Shown here piece after piece: positions 38,275-46,886 of a stretch of 58,431 nucleotides of DNA. The notes beneath the pieces are model-generated. The model did not search any database and was not told the DNA's origin. It was given only the letters and a program-made list of their open reading frames with translations. Source of the stretch: Modicisalibacter xianhensis (GTDB lineage Bacteria > Pseudomonadota > Gammaproteobacteria > Pseudomonadales > Halomonadaceae); NCBI RefSeq assembly GCF_900113605.1, contig NZ_FOPY01000018.1, positions 1-58,431 of the forward strand, in the 5' to 3' direction. Each line of letters begins with the position of its first letter. Positions within the stretch are counted from its first letter, which is position 1. The position numbers and the translations under genes are program-made.

Positions 38275-41211
38275 ATGAGCGAATTCATTCCCGGCCAGCG
38301 CTGGATCAGCGACGGCGAGGCCGAACTGGGCCTGGGCACTATCCTGAACGTCGATTTCCGCAGCGTGACCGTCCTGTTCGCCGCCAGCCAGGAGACGCGC
38401 ACCTACAGCGTGCGGCAGGCACCGCTGACCCGCGTGGTCTTCGGCAGCGGCGACCGCATCGATGCCGCCGATGGCTGGCAGTTGATCGTCGACGACACCA
38501 AGGAGATCGACGGGCTGATCGTTTATATCGGCGAAACCGACGACGGCGAGCTGCGCGAGCTGTCGGAGGCCCAGATCGCCGACAGCATGCAGTTCAACCA
38601 GGCACGCGATCGCCTGTTGACCGGTCAGGTCGACCGCAACGACTGGTTCGATCTGCGCTTCCGCACCCTGCACCATTTCCATCGTATCGAGCAGAATCCG
38701 GCGCTGGGCCTGGCCGGCCCCAAGATCGACCTGATCCCGCACCAGTTGTATATCGCCGATGAAGTCTCGCGGCGCCATGCCCCGCGCGTACTGCTCGCCG
38801 ACGAGGTGGGGCTGGGCAAGACCATCGAGGCGGGCCTGATCCTGCATCGCCTGCTGCTCACCGGCCGCGCCCAGCGTGCGCTGATCCTGGTGCCCGACAG
38901 CCTCACTCATCAGTGGCTGGTGGAACTGCTGCGCCGCTTCGGCCTGGAAGTCACCCTGCTCGACGAGCAGCAGAGCCAGGCCTATGGCGATGCCAACCCC
39001 TTCGAGGCCGGCCAGTTGGTCCTGGCCAGCCAGCAGTGGCTATTCGCCAATCCGCACCGCCAGTCCCAGGCCGACGACAGCCACTGGGACATGCTGATCG
39101 TCGACGAGGCACACCATCTTGACTGGTCGCCGGAGGGCAGCGGGCCAGGGTATGCCTGTGTCGAGCGACTGGCCCATGCCACGCCCGGCCTGTTGCTGCT
39201 CACCGCCACGCCGGAACAGATGGGCGTGGAAAGCCATTTCGCCCGCCTGCGCCTGCTCGACCCGGACCGCTACCATGACCTTGCCGCCTTCAAGGCCGAA
39301 GAAGCCGGCTATATTGAGGTCGCCACCGCCATCGATGCGCTCGATTCCCTGCCCGGCGAAAGCGCTGCCTTTACGGCGGTCGAGCGTGTCATTGACGATA
39401 GCGACAGCCAGGCGCTGCTAGAGACTCTGGTCGATGCCGAGAGTGGCGAGGCGCAGCGCGACGCCGCACGCCGTCAATTGCGCGAACAACTGCTCGATCG
39501 CCATGGCACCGGCCGGGTGATGTTCCGCAACAGCCGTCGCCATGTTGCCGGCTTCCCCGAACGTCGTCTTCATACTGCCTCGCTGGAACTGCCCTCGGCC
39601 TATCGGCGCTTGCTGCGCAAGCTGGGCCGCGACGAGGATGCCCTCGATGAACTGTTGATCGAGACCGGCCTCGACCACCCCGACGTATTGCTGTATCTCG
39701 ACACCACCTACCGAGCCCTGTCCGACGACCCGCTCAACGCCGAGCCTTGGTGGCAGATCGATCCACGCGTGACCTGGCTGCTGGAACTGCTTACCGATGC
39801 CGGCCGAGACAAGGTACTGGTAATCGCCCATGACCGTGAAACGGCCACCGATCTCGCGGAAGCGCTGCGTGTGCTGGGTGGCATGCATGCCCCAGTCTTT
39901 CACGAGGGCATGAGCCTGGTCGAGCGCGACCGTGCAGCCGCCGATTTCTCTGACGAGGAAGAAGGTAGCCAGGTCATGGTGTGCTCGGAGATCGGCTCGG
40001 AAGGACGCAATTTCCAGTTCTGTCGCCACCTGGTGATGTTCGATCTGCCGCAACATCCCGATCAGCTCGAGCAGCGTATCGGCCGCCTCGATCGTATCGG
40101 TCAGCGCCACGCCATTGAAATTCACGTGCCGGTCTTCGCCGACAGCCCCGGAGAGCGCCTGCTGCGCTGGTATCAGGAAGGGATGGACGCCTTCAGCGCG
40201 CCGCATGGCGTGGGCAGCGACTTGTACGACGCCTTCGGTGATGCCCTGGCCGATGCCCTGCTCGATCCGGAGAGCCTCGACGCGATCATCGCCGAGACCC
40301 GTGCCTTGTTCGAGACACGCCTGGCCGAACGTGACGCCGGCCGCAACCGCCTGCTGGAGCTCAACGCCTGCCGTCACGAGCGTGCCGAGACTGTTGCCAG
40401 CGCCATCCGCGAGCTGGACACGGACAAGGCCCTGCCACGCTATCTCGACCAGGCCTTCGACATTTTCGGCATCGATAGCCAGGACCTGGGCGGCGATATG
40501 AACCATCTGCGTGCCGGCCCACACATGCTGGACGGCCTGCCAGGCCTGGCCAAGGGAGAGGAGGGCTTCACGGCTACCACCTCGCGCAGCCGCGCCCTGA
40601 CACGCGACGATGTCCAGCACCTGTCCTGGGAACATCCACTTGTGCGCGAAATCGTGGGCCGAATCCTCGATGGCGCAATGGGCAATACCGCCCTGGCCCT
40701 GCTCAATCATCCGGCGATCCCCGCCGGCCGGCTGATGGTCGAGCTGGTGTTCCGTACCTACTGCCCGGCGCCCTCGCGCCTGCACGTCAATCGCTTCCTG
40801 CCGCCCACGGCAATTCGCGTACTGCTCGACGAGTCCGGTGCCAACCTGTCGGACAAGGTGTCCTTCACCGGGCTTGCCAAGAACCTCAAGAAGGTCAAGA
40901 AAGCTGTGGCACGCGATCTCATCAAGTCGCGCCATGATCAATTGCGGGAGTTGCTGACTCAGGGCGAAGGTGAGGCCGATCGCGAGCTGCCGACCATCAT
41001 CGAGACGGCTCAGCAACGCATGCGTGATGAGCTCGATGGCGAGCTTACCCGCCTGCAGGCGCTTGCCCGCCACAACCCGGCCGTCCGCGACGACGAGATC
41101 CAGGCCCTGCGCGACGAACGCCAGGCCCTCGATACGGCCATCGAGGGCACCCGCTTGCGTCTGGATGCCGTGCGGGTGATCGTGACCGTGGATAATGAAA
41201 CGCGGCGCTAA
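38275..41211 (+). CDS. rapA: RNA polymerase-associated ATPase RapA
   Basis: Swi2/Snf2-type ATPase that recycles RNA polymerase. 978 residues, similar to E. coli RapA. N-terminal Tudor-like domains (FIPGQRWISDGEAELGLGTI), then helicase motif I DEVGLGKTIEAG near residue 180, motif II DEAHHL near 280, and the second RecA lobe with SEIGSEGRNFQF and QRIGRLDRIGQRHAI. GAGG lies four bases before the ATG. Its stop codon is three bases from the stop of the convergent epimerase gene. Confidence 0.95.
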   Translation: MSEFIPGQRWISDGEAELGLGTILNVDFRSVTVLFAASQETRTYSVRQAPLTRVVFGSGDRIDAADGWQLIVDDTKEIDGLIVYIGETDDGELRELSEAQIADSMQFNQARDRLLTGQVDRNDWFDLRFRTLHHFHRIEQNPALGLAGPKIDLIPHQLYIADEVSRRHAPRVLLADEVGLGKTIEAGLILHRLLLTGRAQRALILVPDSLTHQWLVELLRRFGLEVTLLDEQQSQAYGDANPFEAGQLVLASQQWLFANPHRQSQADDSHWDMLIVDEAHHLDWSPEGSGPGYACVERLAHATPGLLLLTATPEQMGVESHFARLRLLDPDRYHDLAAFKAEEAGYIEVATAIDALDSLPGESAAFTAVERVIDDSDSQALLETLVDAESGEAQRDAARRQLREQLLDRHGTGRVMFRNSRRHVAGFPERRLHTASLELPSAYRRLLRKLGRDEDALDELLIETGLDHPDVLLYLDTTYRALSDDPLNAEPWWQIDPRVTWLLELLTDAGRDKVLVIAHDRETATDLAEALRVLGGMHAPVFHEGMSLVERDRAAADFSDEEEGSQVMVCSEIGSEGRNFQFCRHLVMFDLPQHPDQLEQRIGRLDRIGQRHAIEIHVPVFADSPGERLLRWYQEGMDAFSAPHGVGSDLYDAFGDALADALLDPESLDAIIAETRALFETRLAERDAGRNRLLELNACRHERAETVASAIRELDTDKALPRYLDQAFDIFGIDSQDLGGDMNHLRAGPHMLDGLPGLAKGEEGFTATTSRSRALTRDDVQHLSWEHPLVREIVGRILDGAMGNTALALLNHPAIPAGRLMVELVFRTYCPAPSRLHVNRFLPPTAIRVLLDESGANLSDKVSFTGLAKNLKKVKKAVARDLIKSRHDQLRELLTQGEGEADRELPTIIETAQQRMRDELDGELTRLQALARHNPAVRDDEIQALRDERQALDTAIEGTRLRLDAVRVIVTVDNETRR

Positions 41212-41214
41212 GCC

Positions 41215-42111
41215 TCACCGACCCAGGATCGCGGACAAGGCCTCGTCCAGAGTCGGATAGACGAACGTGAACCCTGCCTCCTCGAGCCGCCGGGGCCGCA
41301 TGTCGGCCCCGGTCAGCAACAGGCGGGACATCTCCCCCAGGGCCATTCTCAATAACGGCGCCGGGGCCGGGATCAGCGCCGGACGCTGCAGATGCTTGGC
41401 CAGGGTGCGCGTGAATTCGGCATTGGTTACCGGGTGGGGTGCCGAACCGTTAAAAGGCCCTTCCAGTGCCGCCTCGCGCAGGAGAAACTCGATACTGCGC
41501 ACCAGGTCTAGCCGATGAATCCAGGGCATGAACTGCTGCCCTTTCCCCATGCGTCCGCCCAGCCCCAGCCGGAAGGCGGGCAGCATCTTTTGCAGCGCTC
41601 CACCGCCGGCATCCAGCACCAGACCAGTGCGCAGCAGTGCCACCCGCACACCATAACGTTCGGCGCCACGTGCCGCCGCCTCCCATTCGGCGCATAGCCG
41701 GTGCGCAAACTCGTCGTGGGGCTCGGTATCCTCATCGACCTGGCGACGCGCCTGATCGCCGTAATAGCCCATCGCCGAGCCCGAAACCATCACTTCGGGC
41801 GGTGTCGGGAGTTTCGAGCATAGCGTTACGAGATCTTGCGTGATCGTCAGCCGGGACTCGCGCAGGCGCTGTTTCTGTGCCTCGCTCCAGCGCCGACCGG
41901 CAATCGATTCACCCGCGAGATTGACGATGGCTTCCGGCGAGGTGTCAGTGAAATCGAGCACGCGCTGGCGAATATCGCATCCGGAAGGCAACTGCCGGCG
42001 CGCCTTGTCCGGTGAACGGGACACGACCGACAACGCATGGCCCCGCTCCTGAAGATAGCGGCATAGCAGCTGCCCGACGAAGCCACTGCCTCCGGTAATC
42101 AGAATACGCAT
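41215..42111 (-). CDS. TIGR01777-family NAD(P)-dependent epimerase
   Basis: 298 residues of the extended SDR superfamily: nucleotide-binding MRILITGGSGFVGQLLCRYL and the family-specific C-terminal DUF1731-like segment (GEMSRLLLTGADMRPRRLEEAGFTF). E. coli YfcH is a relative; its substrate is unknown. GGGGAGG lies about 5 bases upstream. The gene is divergent from the LitR-like regulator. From memory, TIGR01777 proteins occur in light-induced phr clusters of Pseudomonas and Vibrio, so a photoprotection role is possible but unproven. Confidence 0.85.
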   Translation of the reverse strand: MRILITGGSGFVGQLLCRYLQERGHALSVVSRSPDKARRQLPSGCDIRQRVLDFTDTSPEAIVNLAGESIAGRRWSEAQKQRLRESRLTITQDLVTLCSKLPTPPEVMVSGSAMGYYGDQARRQVDEDTEPHDEFAHRLCAEWEAAARGAERYGVRVALLRTGLVLDAGGGALQKMLPAFRLGLGGRMGKGQQFMPWIHRLDLVRSIEFLLREAALEGPFNGSAPHPVTNAEFTRTLAKHLQRPALIPAPAPLLRMALGEMSRLLLTGADMRPRRLEEAGFTFVYPTLDEALSAILGR

Positions 42112-42134
42112 GACGCCTCCCCACTTGCCCAAGG

Positions 42135-42163
42135 TTTATACAAATATTCTACACAACTGCTAA
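42135..42163 (-). promoter_or_regulatory. Epimerase promoter
   Basis: Minus strand: -35 TTAGCA (42163-42158), 17-bp spacer, -10 TATAAA (42140-42135). The sequence between and around (TTGTGTAGAAT, TTTGTATAAA) resembles the TTGTACAAT boxes on the other side of the region. Confidence 0.6.
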
Positions 42164-42289
42164 CCTAGTAAGTCTAGCCACGCTGTTTGGCCCTGTGGCG
42201 GTCCTGTATCAAGAGAACGGTGAAAAATGTCGGCAAAACGACATCCACAAACCGCATTCAGGGTAGCTGTCGATTGCGGGTAGCCGGGG

Positions 42290-42316
42290 TTGTACAATCC
42301 AAGGGCCTTGTACAAT
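42290..42316. promoter_or_regulatory. Tandem TTGTACAAT boxes, candidate LitR-type operator
   Basis: TTGTACAAT at 42290-42298 and 42308-42316, 18 bp start to start. TTGTACAA is itself palindromic. The second copy contains a -10-like TACAAT (42311-42316), so a bound repressor would cover the regulator's own promoter. CarH/LitR regulators are known to bind TGTACA-type repeats at their promoters. The operator role is inference. Confidence 0.55.
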
Positions 42317-42414
42317 ATAGATGACCGACATCCTGTCGAGGCTAAACGCACTGCCGGCCTCGCCATCGCCAAAGCGCGGCAGTCAAGCTTTTCCAGCAAG
42401 AGGAATGCGTGTGC

Positions 42415-43329
42415 ATGAATGACAAGGCGATGAACCCGGCCGATGCGCCGCTCTACCCGATACGTGAGGTGTCCCGGCTGACCGGCGTCAACTCGGTCAC
42501 ACTGCGCGCCTGGGAGCGCCGCTATGGGTTGATTCGCCCCCAGCGCACCCCCAAGGGGCATCGCCTTTATGCCCGCGACGATATCGCGCGTATTGAGCGC
42601 ATCCTGCAGTGGCTGGGCCGCGGCGTCCCGGTCAGCCAGGTACGTGACCTGATTGATCAGCCTGAAACCGCCACGCCTGCGCCCGACACCGAAAGCGGGG
42701 ACTGGGACAGTCAGCGCCAGCAACTGATTGCCGCCGTGGAAGCGCTGGATCTTTCCCGGCTCGAGGCCCTGTTCAACCAGAGCCTGGCCCTTTACCCGGT
42801 CAATGTCGCCCTGGCGGAGCTATGGCACCCCGCGCTGGCCCAGCTCGAGGAAGCCTGGGGCGACAAGCTGGGGGCAGGGCTGCAGCGCAGCCTGCTCGAA
42901 GCCTTCCTGCGCACTCGGGTGGGCACTCGCCTCTACCATGCCAACCATGTCGCGCGCGGTCCACGTCTGCTGGTGTCACGCCTCCCCGAGGAAACCCACC
43001 AGTTGGGTTCGCTGTTGCTGGCGCTGGCAGCCTCGCACGAAGGCTATCGCGTGGTACTGCTGGATGATGCACCGCCGCTCAACGAACTGTCTCTGGCCGT
43101 CGACCGCTTGCATATCGCCGCGGTGGTGCTGGTCAGCGCGCAAGCGGAACGCTCCGAACTGATGCGTCGGCAATTACCACGCTTGGCCGAACAACTGGCC
43201 ATTCCCGTCTGCCTGGCTGGCCCCGTCACACGCATCCGTGCCGCAGACCTCGAAAACAGCGGCCTTGAAACACTGGGAGAAGACCCCGTGCAGTCAGCCA
43301 GCCGACTGGGCCCACTGCTCAGCCACTAA
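42415..43329 (+). CDS. MerR-family regulator with B12-binding domain (LitR/CarH-like)
   Basis: 304 residues. MerR helix-turn-helix at 13-82 (YPIREVSRLTGVNSVTLRAWERRYGLIRPQRTP in shape), a helical bundle (about 100-178), then a cobalamin-binding fold from 183 with E193-T-H195-Q-L-G198, the E-x-H-x2-G lower-ligand motif. In CarH the bundle carries W-H and W-x9-E-H around the upper B12 face; here the tryptophan (W148) is kept but the following His is Gly149 and the E-H pair is Arg158-Ser159. It lies 28 bp upstream of phrB, as in light-controlled phr operons. AAGAGGA lies 11-17 bases before the ATG; GTG at 42409 is an alternative start. Confidence 0.82.
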   Translation: MNDKAMNPADAPLYPIREVSRLTGVNSVTLRAWERRYGLIRPQRTPKGHRLYARDDIARIERILQWLGRGVPVSQVRDLIDQPETATPAPDTESGDWDSQRQQLIAAVEALDLSRLEALFNQSLALYPVNVALAELWHPALAQLEEAWGDKLGAGLQRSLLEAFLRTRVGTRLYHANHVARGPRLLVSRLPEETHQLGSLLLALAASHEGYRVVLLDDAPPLNELSLAVDRLHIAAVVLVSAQAERSELMRRQLPRLAEQLAIPVCLAGPVTRIRAADLENSGLETLGEDPVQSASRLGPLLSH

Positions 43330-43357
43330 TCGTATCGACCCCGGCAGGAGATCAGCG

Positions 43358-44794
43358 ATGGCTCGCCAACTCGTCTGGTTTCGCAGCGACCTGCGTACGC
43401 TCGACAACACGGCCCTGGCCGCCGCCGCTGCCAAGGGCCCCGTGATCGCCGTATTCCTGCACTGCCCTTCCCAGTGGCAGGCACATGGCCACGGCGCCAA
43501 CAAGATCGACTTTTGCCGGCGTGGCGTCGAAGCGTTGCGCGAGGCGCTTACCGGTTTGAACATTCCGCTTCTGCAGCGCAGTATTTCCCGCTTCAGCGAG
43601 GCACCGGACACATTACTGGCATTGGCACGCGAGCATGACATCGCCACGTTGCACTTCAACCGCGAATATCCGCTCAACGAATGGCGCCGCGATCAGGCCG
43701 TTGTCGAGACTTTCGGGCAGGCCGGCCTGGGCGTACAGGCACATACCGATGCCGTGGCCTTTGCCCCGGGCGAGCTGCTGACGGGCAAGAACGAGTTCTA
43801 TCGGGTCTTCACCCCTTTTGCCAAGGCCTGGCACCGCGAAGTAGATCATCAACGCCTGGCCCTGCGCGACGACCCTGCGCCGCAGAAGCGCCTGGCACTC
43901 GACAGCGACCCCTTACCCAAACTGGCCGGCGAAGGCGCTGGGCACCCCATCGACGCCGGCCTCTGGCCTGCCGGCCAGGACGCCGCCGCCGGCCGACTGG
44001 AACGCTTTCTGCGCTACCGGGCCCGACACTACCGCGAGGCCCGAGACCAGCCTTCAGTGCACGGCACCAGCGAGCTTTCACCTTACCTGGCCCTGGGGAT
44101 GATTTCCTACCGCCAGTGCCTGCAGGCAGTGATGAGCGAGAACGGCGGCCACCTGGCCGATGGCGATGCCGGTCTGACAGCCTGGGTCAACGAACTGATC
44201 TGGCGCGAGTTCTACCAGCATATTGCCTTTGGCTTTCCCGAGGTATGCCGACATCGGCCTTTTCAGGCGCATACGGCAGACCTGCCCTGGCGGGACGATG
44301 ACGAAGGCTTCAAGGCCTGGTGCAACGGGCGCACCGGTTATCCGCTGGTCGATGCCGCCATGCGCCAGCTCGTGACGACGGGATGGATGCACAATCGGTT
44401 ACGCATGGTCACCGCCATGTTCCTGAGCAAGCACCTGCTGATCGACTGGCGGCGCGGCGAAGCCTTCTTTCTCGAGCATCTGGTCGATGGCGAGTTCGGC
44501 GCCAACAACGGCGGCTGGCAATGGGCCGCTTCGACAGGCACCGATGCCGCGCCCTACTTTCGGATCTTCAATCCCATTACCCAGTCGCGACGCTTCGATG
44601 CCGAGGGCAGCTTCATCGCCGACTTCGTCCCCGAACTGGCCGAATTGTCGACAAAGGCTCGCCACGACCCGTCGGGTGAAGCACGTAAGACGGCGGGATA
44701 TCCAGCAGCGATTGTCGACCACAAGGCCGCCCGCAAGCGGGCCCTGGACGCCTTCAAGTCACTACAGACGCCCCGAGCGGAGAGACTCAGTTGA
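43358..44794 (+). CDS. phrB: Deoxyribodipyrimidine photolyase (class I)
   Basis: Repairs cyclobutane pyrimidine dimers with blue light, using FADH- and an antenna chromophore. 478 residues. N-terminal Rossmann antenna domain (ARQLVWFRSDLRTLDNTALAAA), C-terminal FAD domain with TSELSPYLALGMIS, NELIWREFYQHI and GGWQWAASTGTDAAPYFRIFNP, the conserved class I photolyase signature. GGCAGGAG precedes the ATG at 43358. Co-transcribed with the LitR-like regulator. Its last eight bases overlap the end of the convergent GGDEF-EAL gene. Confidence 0.95.
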   Translation: MARQLVWFRSDLRTLDNTALAAAAAKGPVIAVFLHCPSQWQAHGHGANKIDFCRRGVEALREALTGLNIPLLQRSISRFSEAPDTLLALAREHDIATLHFNREYPLNEWRRDQAVVETFGQAGLGVQAHTDAVAFAPGELLTGKNEFYRVFTPFAKAWHREVDHQRLALRDDPAPQKRLALDSDPLPKLAGEGAGHPIDAGLWPAGQDAAAGRLERFLRYRARHYREARDQPSVHGTSELSPYLALGMISYRQCLQAVMSENGGHLADGDAGLTAWVNELIWREFYQHIAFGFPEVCRHRPFQAHTADLPWRDDDEGFKAWCNGRTGYPLVDAAMRQLVTTGWMHNRLRMVTAMFLSKHLLIDWRRGEAFFLEHLVDGEFGANNGGWQWAASTGTDAAPYFRIFNPITQSRRFDAEGSFIADFVPELAELSTKARHDPSGEARKTAGYPAAIVDHKAARKRALDAFKSLQTPRAERLS

Positions 44795-46619
44795 CTGTCT
44801 GGGACGCATTGAGATAGCGCGCCTCGATGGCATCGGCCGATTCGGGGCGGGCAAACAGGAAGCCTTGGGTCAGTGGACAGCCGTGCTCGATCAGGAAGTC
44901 GCACTGGGCCTGGTTCTCGACGCCTTCGGCGACCACTTCCAGATGTAATCCGCGTGCCATGGCCAGCACTGCCACGACGATGGCGGCATCGGCCCGGTCA
45001 TCGGGCAGGGCTTGAACGAAGGCACGGTCGAGCTTGAGCTTGTCGACGGGGAGTCGCTTCAGATAAGCCATGGAAGAGTAGCCGGTTCCAAAATCGTCGA
45101 TGGCGATCTGGTGGCCCTGGCTGCGCAGCGCTTCCAGGCGCGGCGAAATATCGCCGGCACGCTCGTCGAGCAGCACCGACTCGGTGAGTTCCAGTCCCAG
45201 CATGGCCGCCGGGACCTTGTGCTGGGCCAGCGAGGCAGCCAGCCGCGACTCCAGGTCGCCCTGAATCAACTGCAGCGCGGAAATATTGACCCAGATGGGC
45301 ACTCGCGGCATGCCGCTGGCCCGCCAGCTGGCCTGCTGGGCCACGGCACGTTCGATCACCCAGTTACCCAAGGCGGTCATGAGCCCATGGCGCTCGGCCA
45401 AGGGGATGAAATCGGCCGGCGAGATCATGCCCTGTTCCGGGTGCCGCCAGCGCAGCAGGGCCTCCATGCCCACCAGCGCACCGTCGATCAAGCGGTGCTG
45501 GGTCTGGTAGAACAGCTCGAGCTGACCGCCCTGCGCCAGGGCACGGCGCAACTCGTTGACCAATGCCAACTGACGATCGCCTTCGACTTCGAGCGAGGGA
45601 CGAAAGCGCCTGTCGTGATTGCGCCCGTGACGCTTGGCGCTGTAGAGCGCCGATTCCAGGCGCTGGAAGAGGATGCCTGAATCGCTGCCATCCTCCGGGG
45701 CTCGACAGCTGCCGATGGTCAGGCCCAGGCGCAGGGAGTTGCCATTGAGTTCGAAGGGTTCGCTCAAGTGCTCGCGCAGGCTGGTAATCCATTTCTCGTG
45801 ATCGTCGAACGTCGTGGTTCGGATGACCATGAATTCGTCACCGCCCAGGCGGCCAACCACCCCACCGGCCACGAATGCGGCAAGACGCTGCCCGAATCTC
45901 GCCAGCAGCCGGTCGCCATTGTCTACGCCCAAGCCATCGTTGACTGCCTTGAAGCCATCGATATCAATCAGTGCCAGATCGAGCCCCTCGCCGGCGCGCA
46001 GGCGCTGCAAGCGTGAAGTCAGCATGTCGTGCAGGCGGCGACGATTGGGCAGACCGGTCAGCGGATCCTCGAAACCGATGCGGCGCAGGTCCTGCTCGCG
46101 GGCCTTGTGTCGTGAAATATCGGTAAACAGGCCGACATAATGCGTGACGTGCCCGCGCTCATCGGGGCAGGACTGGACCCGTAGCCACTCGGGAAACTGG
46201 TCGCCATGCTTGCGCTGGTTCCAGATCTCGCCCTCCCAGCGGCCGGTGGCATGCAACGTCTGCCAGTAACGGTCATAGAAAGCCTTGTCGTGACGCCCCG
46301 CCGATAGTGCGGACGAGTCCAGGCCGTGCACTTCATCGTGTGTATAGCCGGTAATCTGGGTGAAAGCGGGGTTGACGGTCACGATACGATTGCGACTATC
46401 GGTAATGACCACACCATCCTCGGAGAGCTTGAGTGCCTCTTCGCTGAGCTGGCGGCGCCGGTGCTCGCGGCGCACCTGTCGCCAGCAATCGACCAGGCCG
46501 ACGACTACGATGGCCAGCGCCGCCAGTCGCAGCGAAGCGAATGGCAGCCAGGCCATTGCCATCAGGGCGGCCAGGCCCATCCAGGCCAAAGGTCGATTAA
46601 GCGAAAAGGAAGGCCACAT
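44787..46619 (-). CDS. Membrane PAS-GGDEF-EAL cyclic-di-GMP protein
   Basis: 610 residues: two N-terminal membrane helices (about 10-50), a PAS sensor (62-170; LSEDGVVITDSRNRIVTVNPAFTQITGY), a GGDEF domain (170-340) with intact G259-G-D-E-F263 and an EAL domain (345-605) with E386-A-L and R390 in GMEALLRW, IDDFGTGYSSM and VVAEGVE. Both catalytic motifs look complete, so it may make and degrade c-di-GMP. The inhibitory RxxD I-site expected five residues before GGDEF is absent (GGVVG instead). The signal sensed by PAS is unknown. 3' end overlaps phrB by eight bases on the opposite strand. Confidence 0.88.
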   Translation of the reverse strand: MWPSFSLNRPLAWMGLAALMAMAWLPFASLRLAALAIVVVGLVDCWRQVRREHRRRQLSEEALKLSEDGVVITDSRNRIVTVNPAFTQITGYTHDEVHGLDSSALSAGRHDKAFYDRYWQTLHATGRWEGEIWNQRKHGDQFPEWLRVQSCPDERGHVTHYVGLFTDISRHKAREQDLRRIGFEDPLTGLPNRRRLHDMLTSRLQRLRAGEGLDLALIDIDGFKAVNDGLGVDNGDRLLARFGQRLAAFVAGGVVGRLGGDEFMVIRTTTFDDHEKWITSLREHLSEPFELNGNSLRLGLTIGSCRAPEDGSDSGILFQRLESALYSAKRHGRNHDRRFRPSLEVEGDRQLALVNELRRALAQGGQLELFYQTQHRLIDGALVGMEALLRWRHPEQGMISPADFIPLAERHGLMTALGNWVIERAVAQQASWRASGMPRVPIWVNISALQLIQGDLESRLAASLAQHKVPAAMLGLELTESVLLDERAGDISPRLEALRSQGHQIAIDDFGTGYSSMAYLKRLPVDKLKLDRAFVQALPDDRADAAIVVAVLAMARGLHLEVVAEGVENQAQCDFLIEHGCPLTQGFLFARPESADAIEARYLNASQTVN

Positions 46620-46744
46620 GGTATCTCATCGTTGGTTTCGGTAGCCGACATCAGCGGGCATCATGCCCCGCGGGGGAAGTTGGGCGCAAGCCGAAAGCGC
46701 TCAACGGCTGGCGTTGCGCCGGCCTGGTCAGCGAACTATGGTGA

Positions 46745-46773
46745 TTGACATGTCGCCAAACGCCGTCAGTAAT
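46745..46773 (+). promoter_or_regulatory. Putative fabA promoter
   Basis: Perfect -35 TTGACA (46745-46750), 17-bp spacer, -10 AGTAAT (46768-46773), about 115 bp before fabA. Confidence 0.5.
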
Positions 46774-46805
46774 GGTGCGCATGGCGTGCATTCGCCGCGC
46801 GCTAC

Positions 46806-46841
46806 CAGTAGACTAGGCCCGTCCAGTAGACTAGGCCCGTC
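46806..46841 (+). repeat. 18-bp perfect tandem duplication in the fabA leader
   Basis: CAGTAGACTAGGCCCGTC occurs twice head to tail (46806-46823 and 46824-46841), about 30-70 bases downstream of the putative fabA promoter. Each copy holds a -10-like TAGACT. It might affect a second promoter, a regulator site or leader structure. Confidence 0.8.
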
Positions 46842-46886
46842 TGCGCAGGGCGCACGATGCTCAATTCTGACTCTCGGAACGATTCA

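Larger units (their letters stand above)
42112..42414. other. Divergent regulatory region between epimerase and LitR-like gene
   Basis: 303 bp without a gene. It contains the epimerase promoter (42135-42163), a 6-bp perfect dyad ATGTCG-N6-CGACAT (42227-42244), two TTGTACAAT boxes (42290-42316) and a dyad CGACA-TCC-TGTCG (42326-42338). CGACATCC is repeated at 42239-42246 and 42326-42333. The density of symmetrical elements suggests shared control of both genes. Confidence 0.55.
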
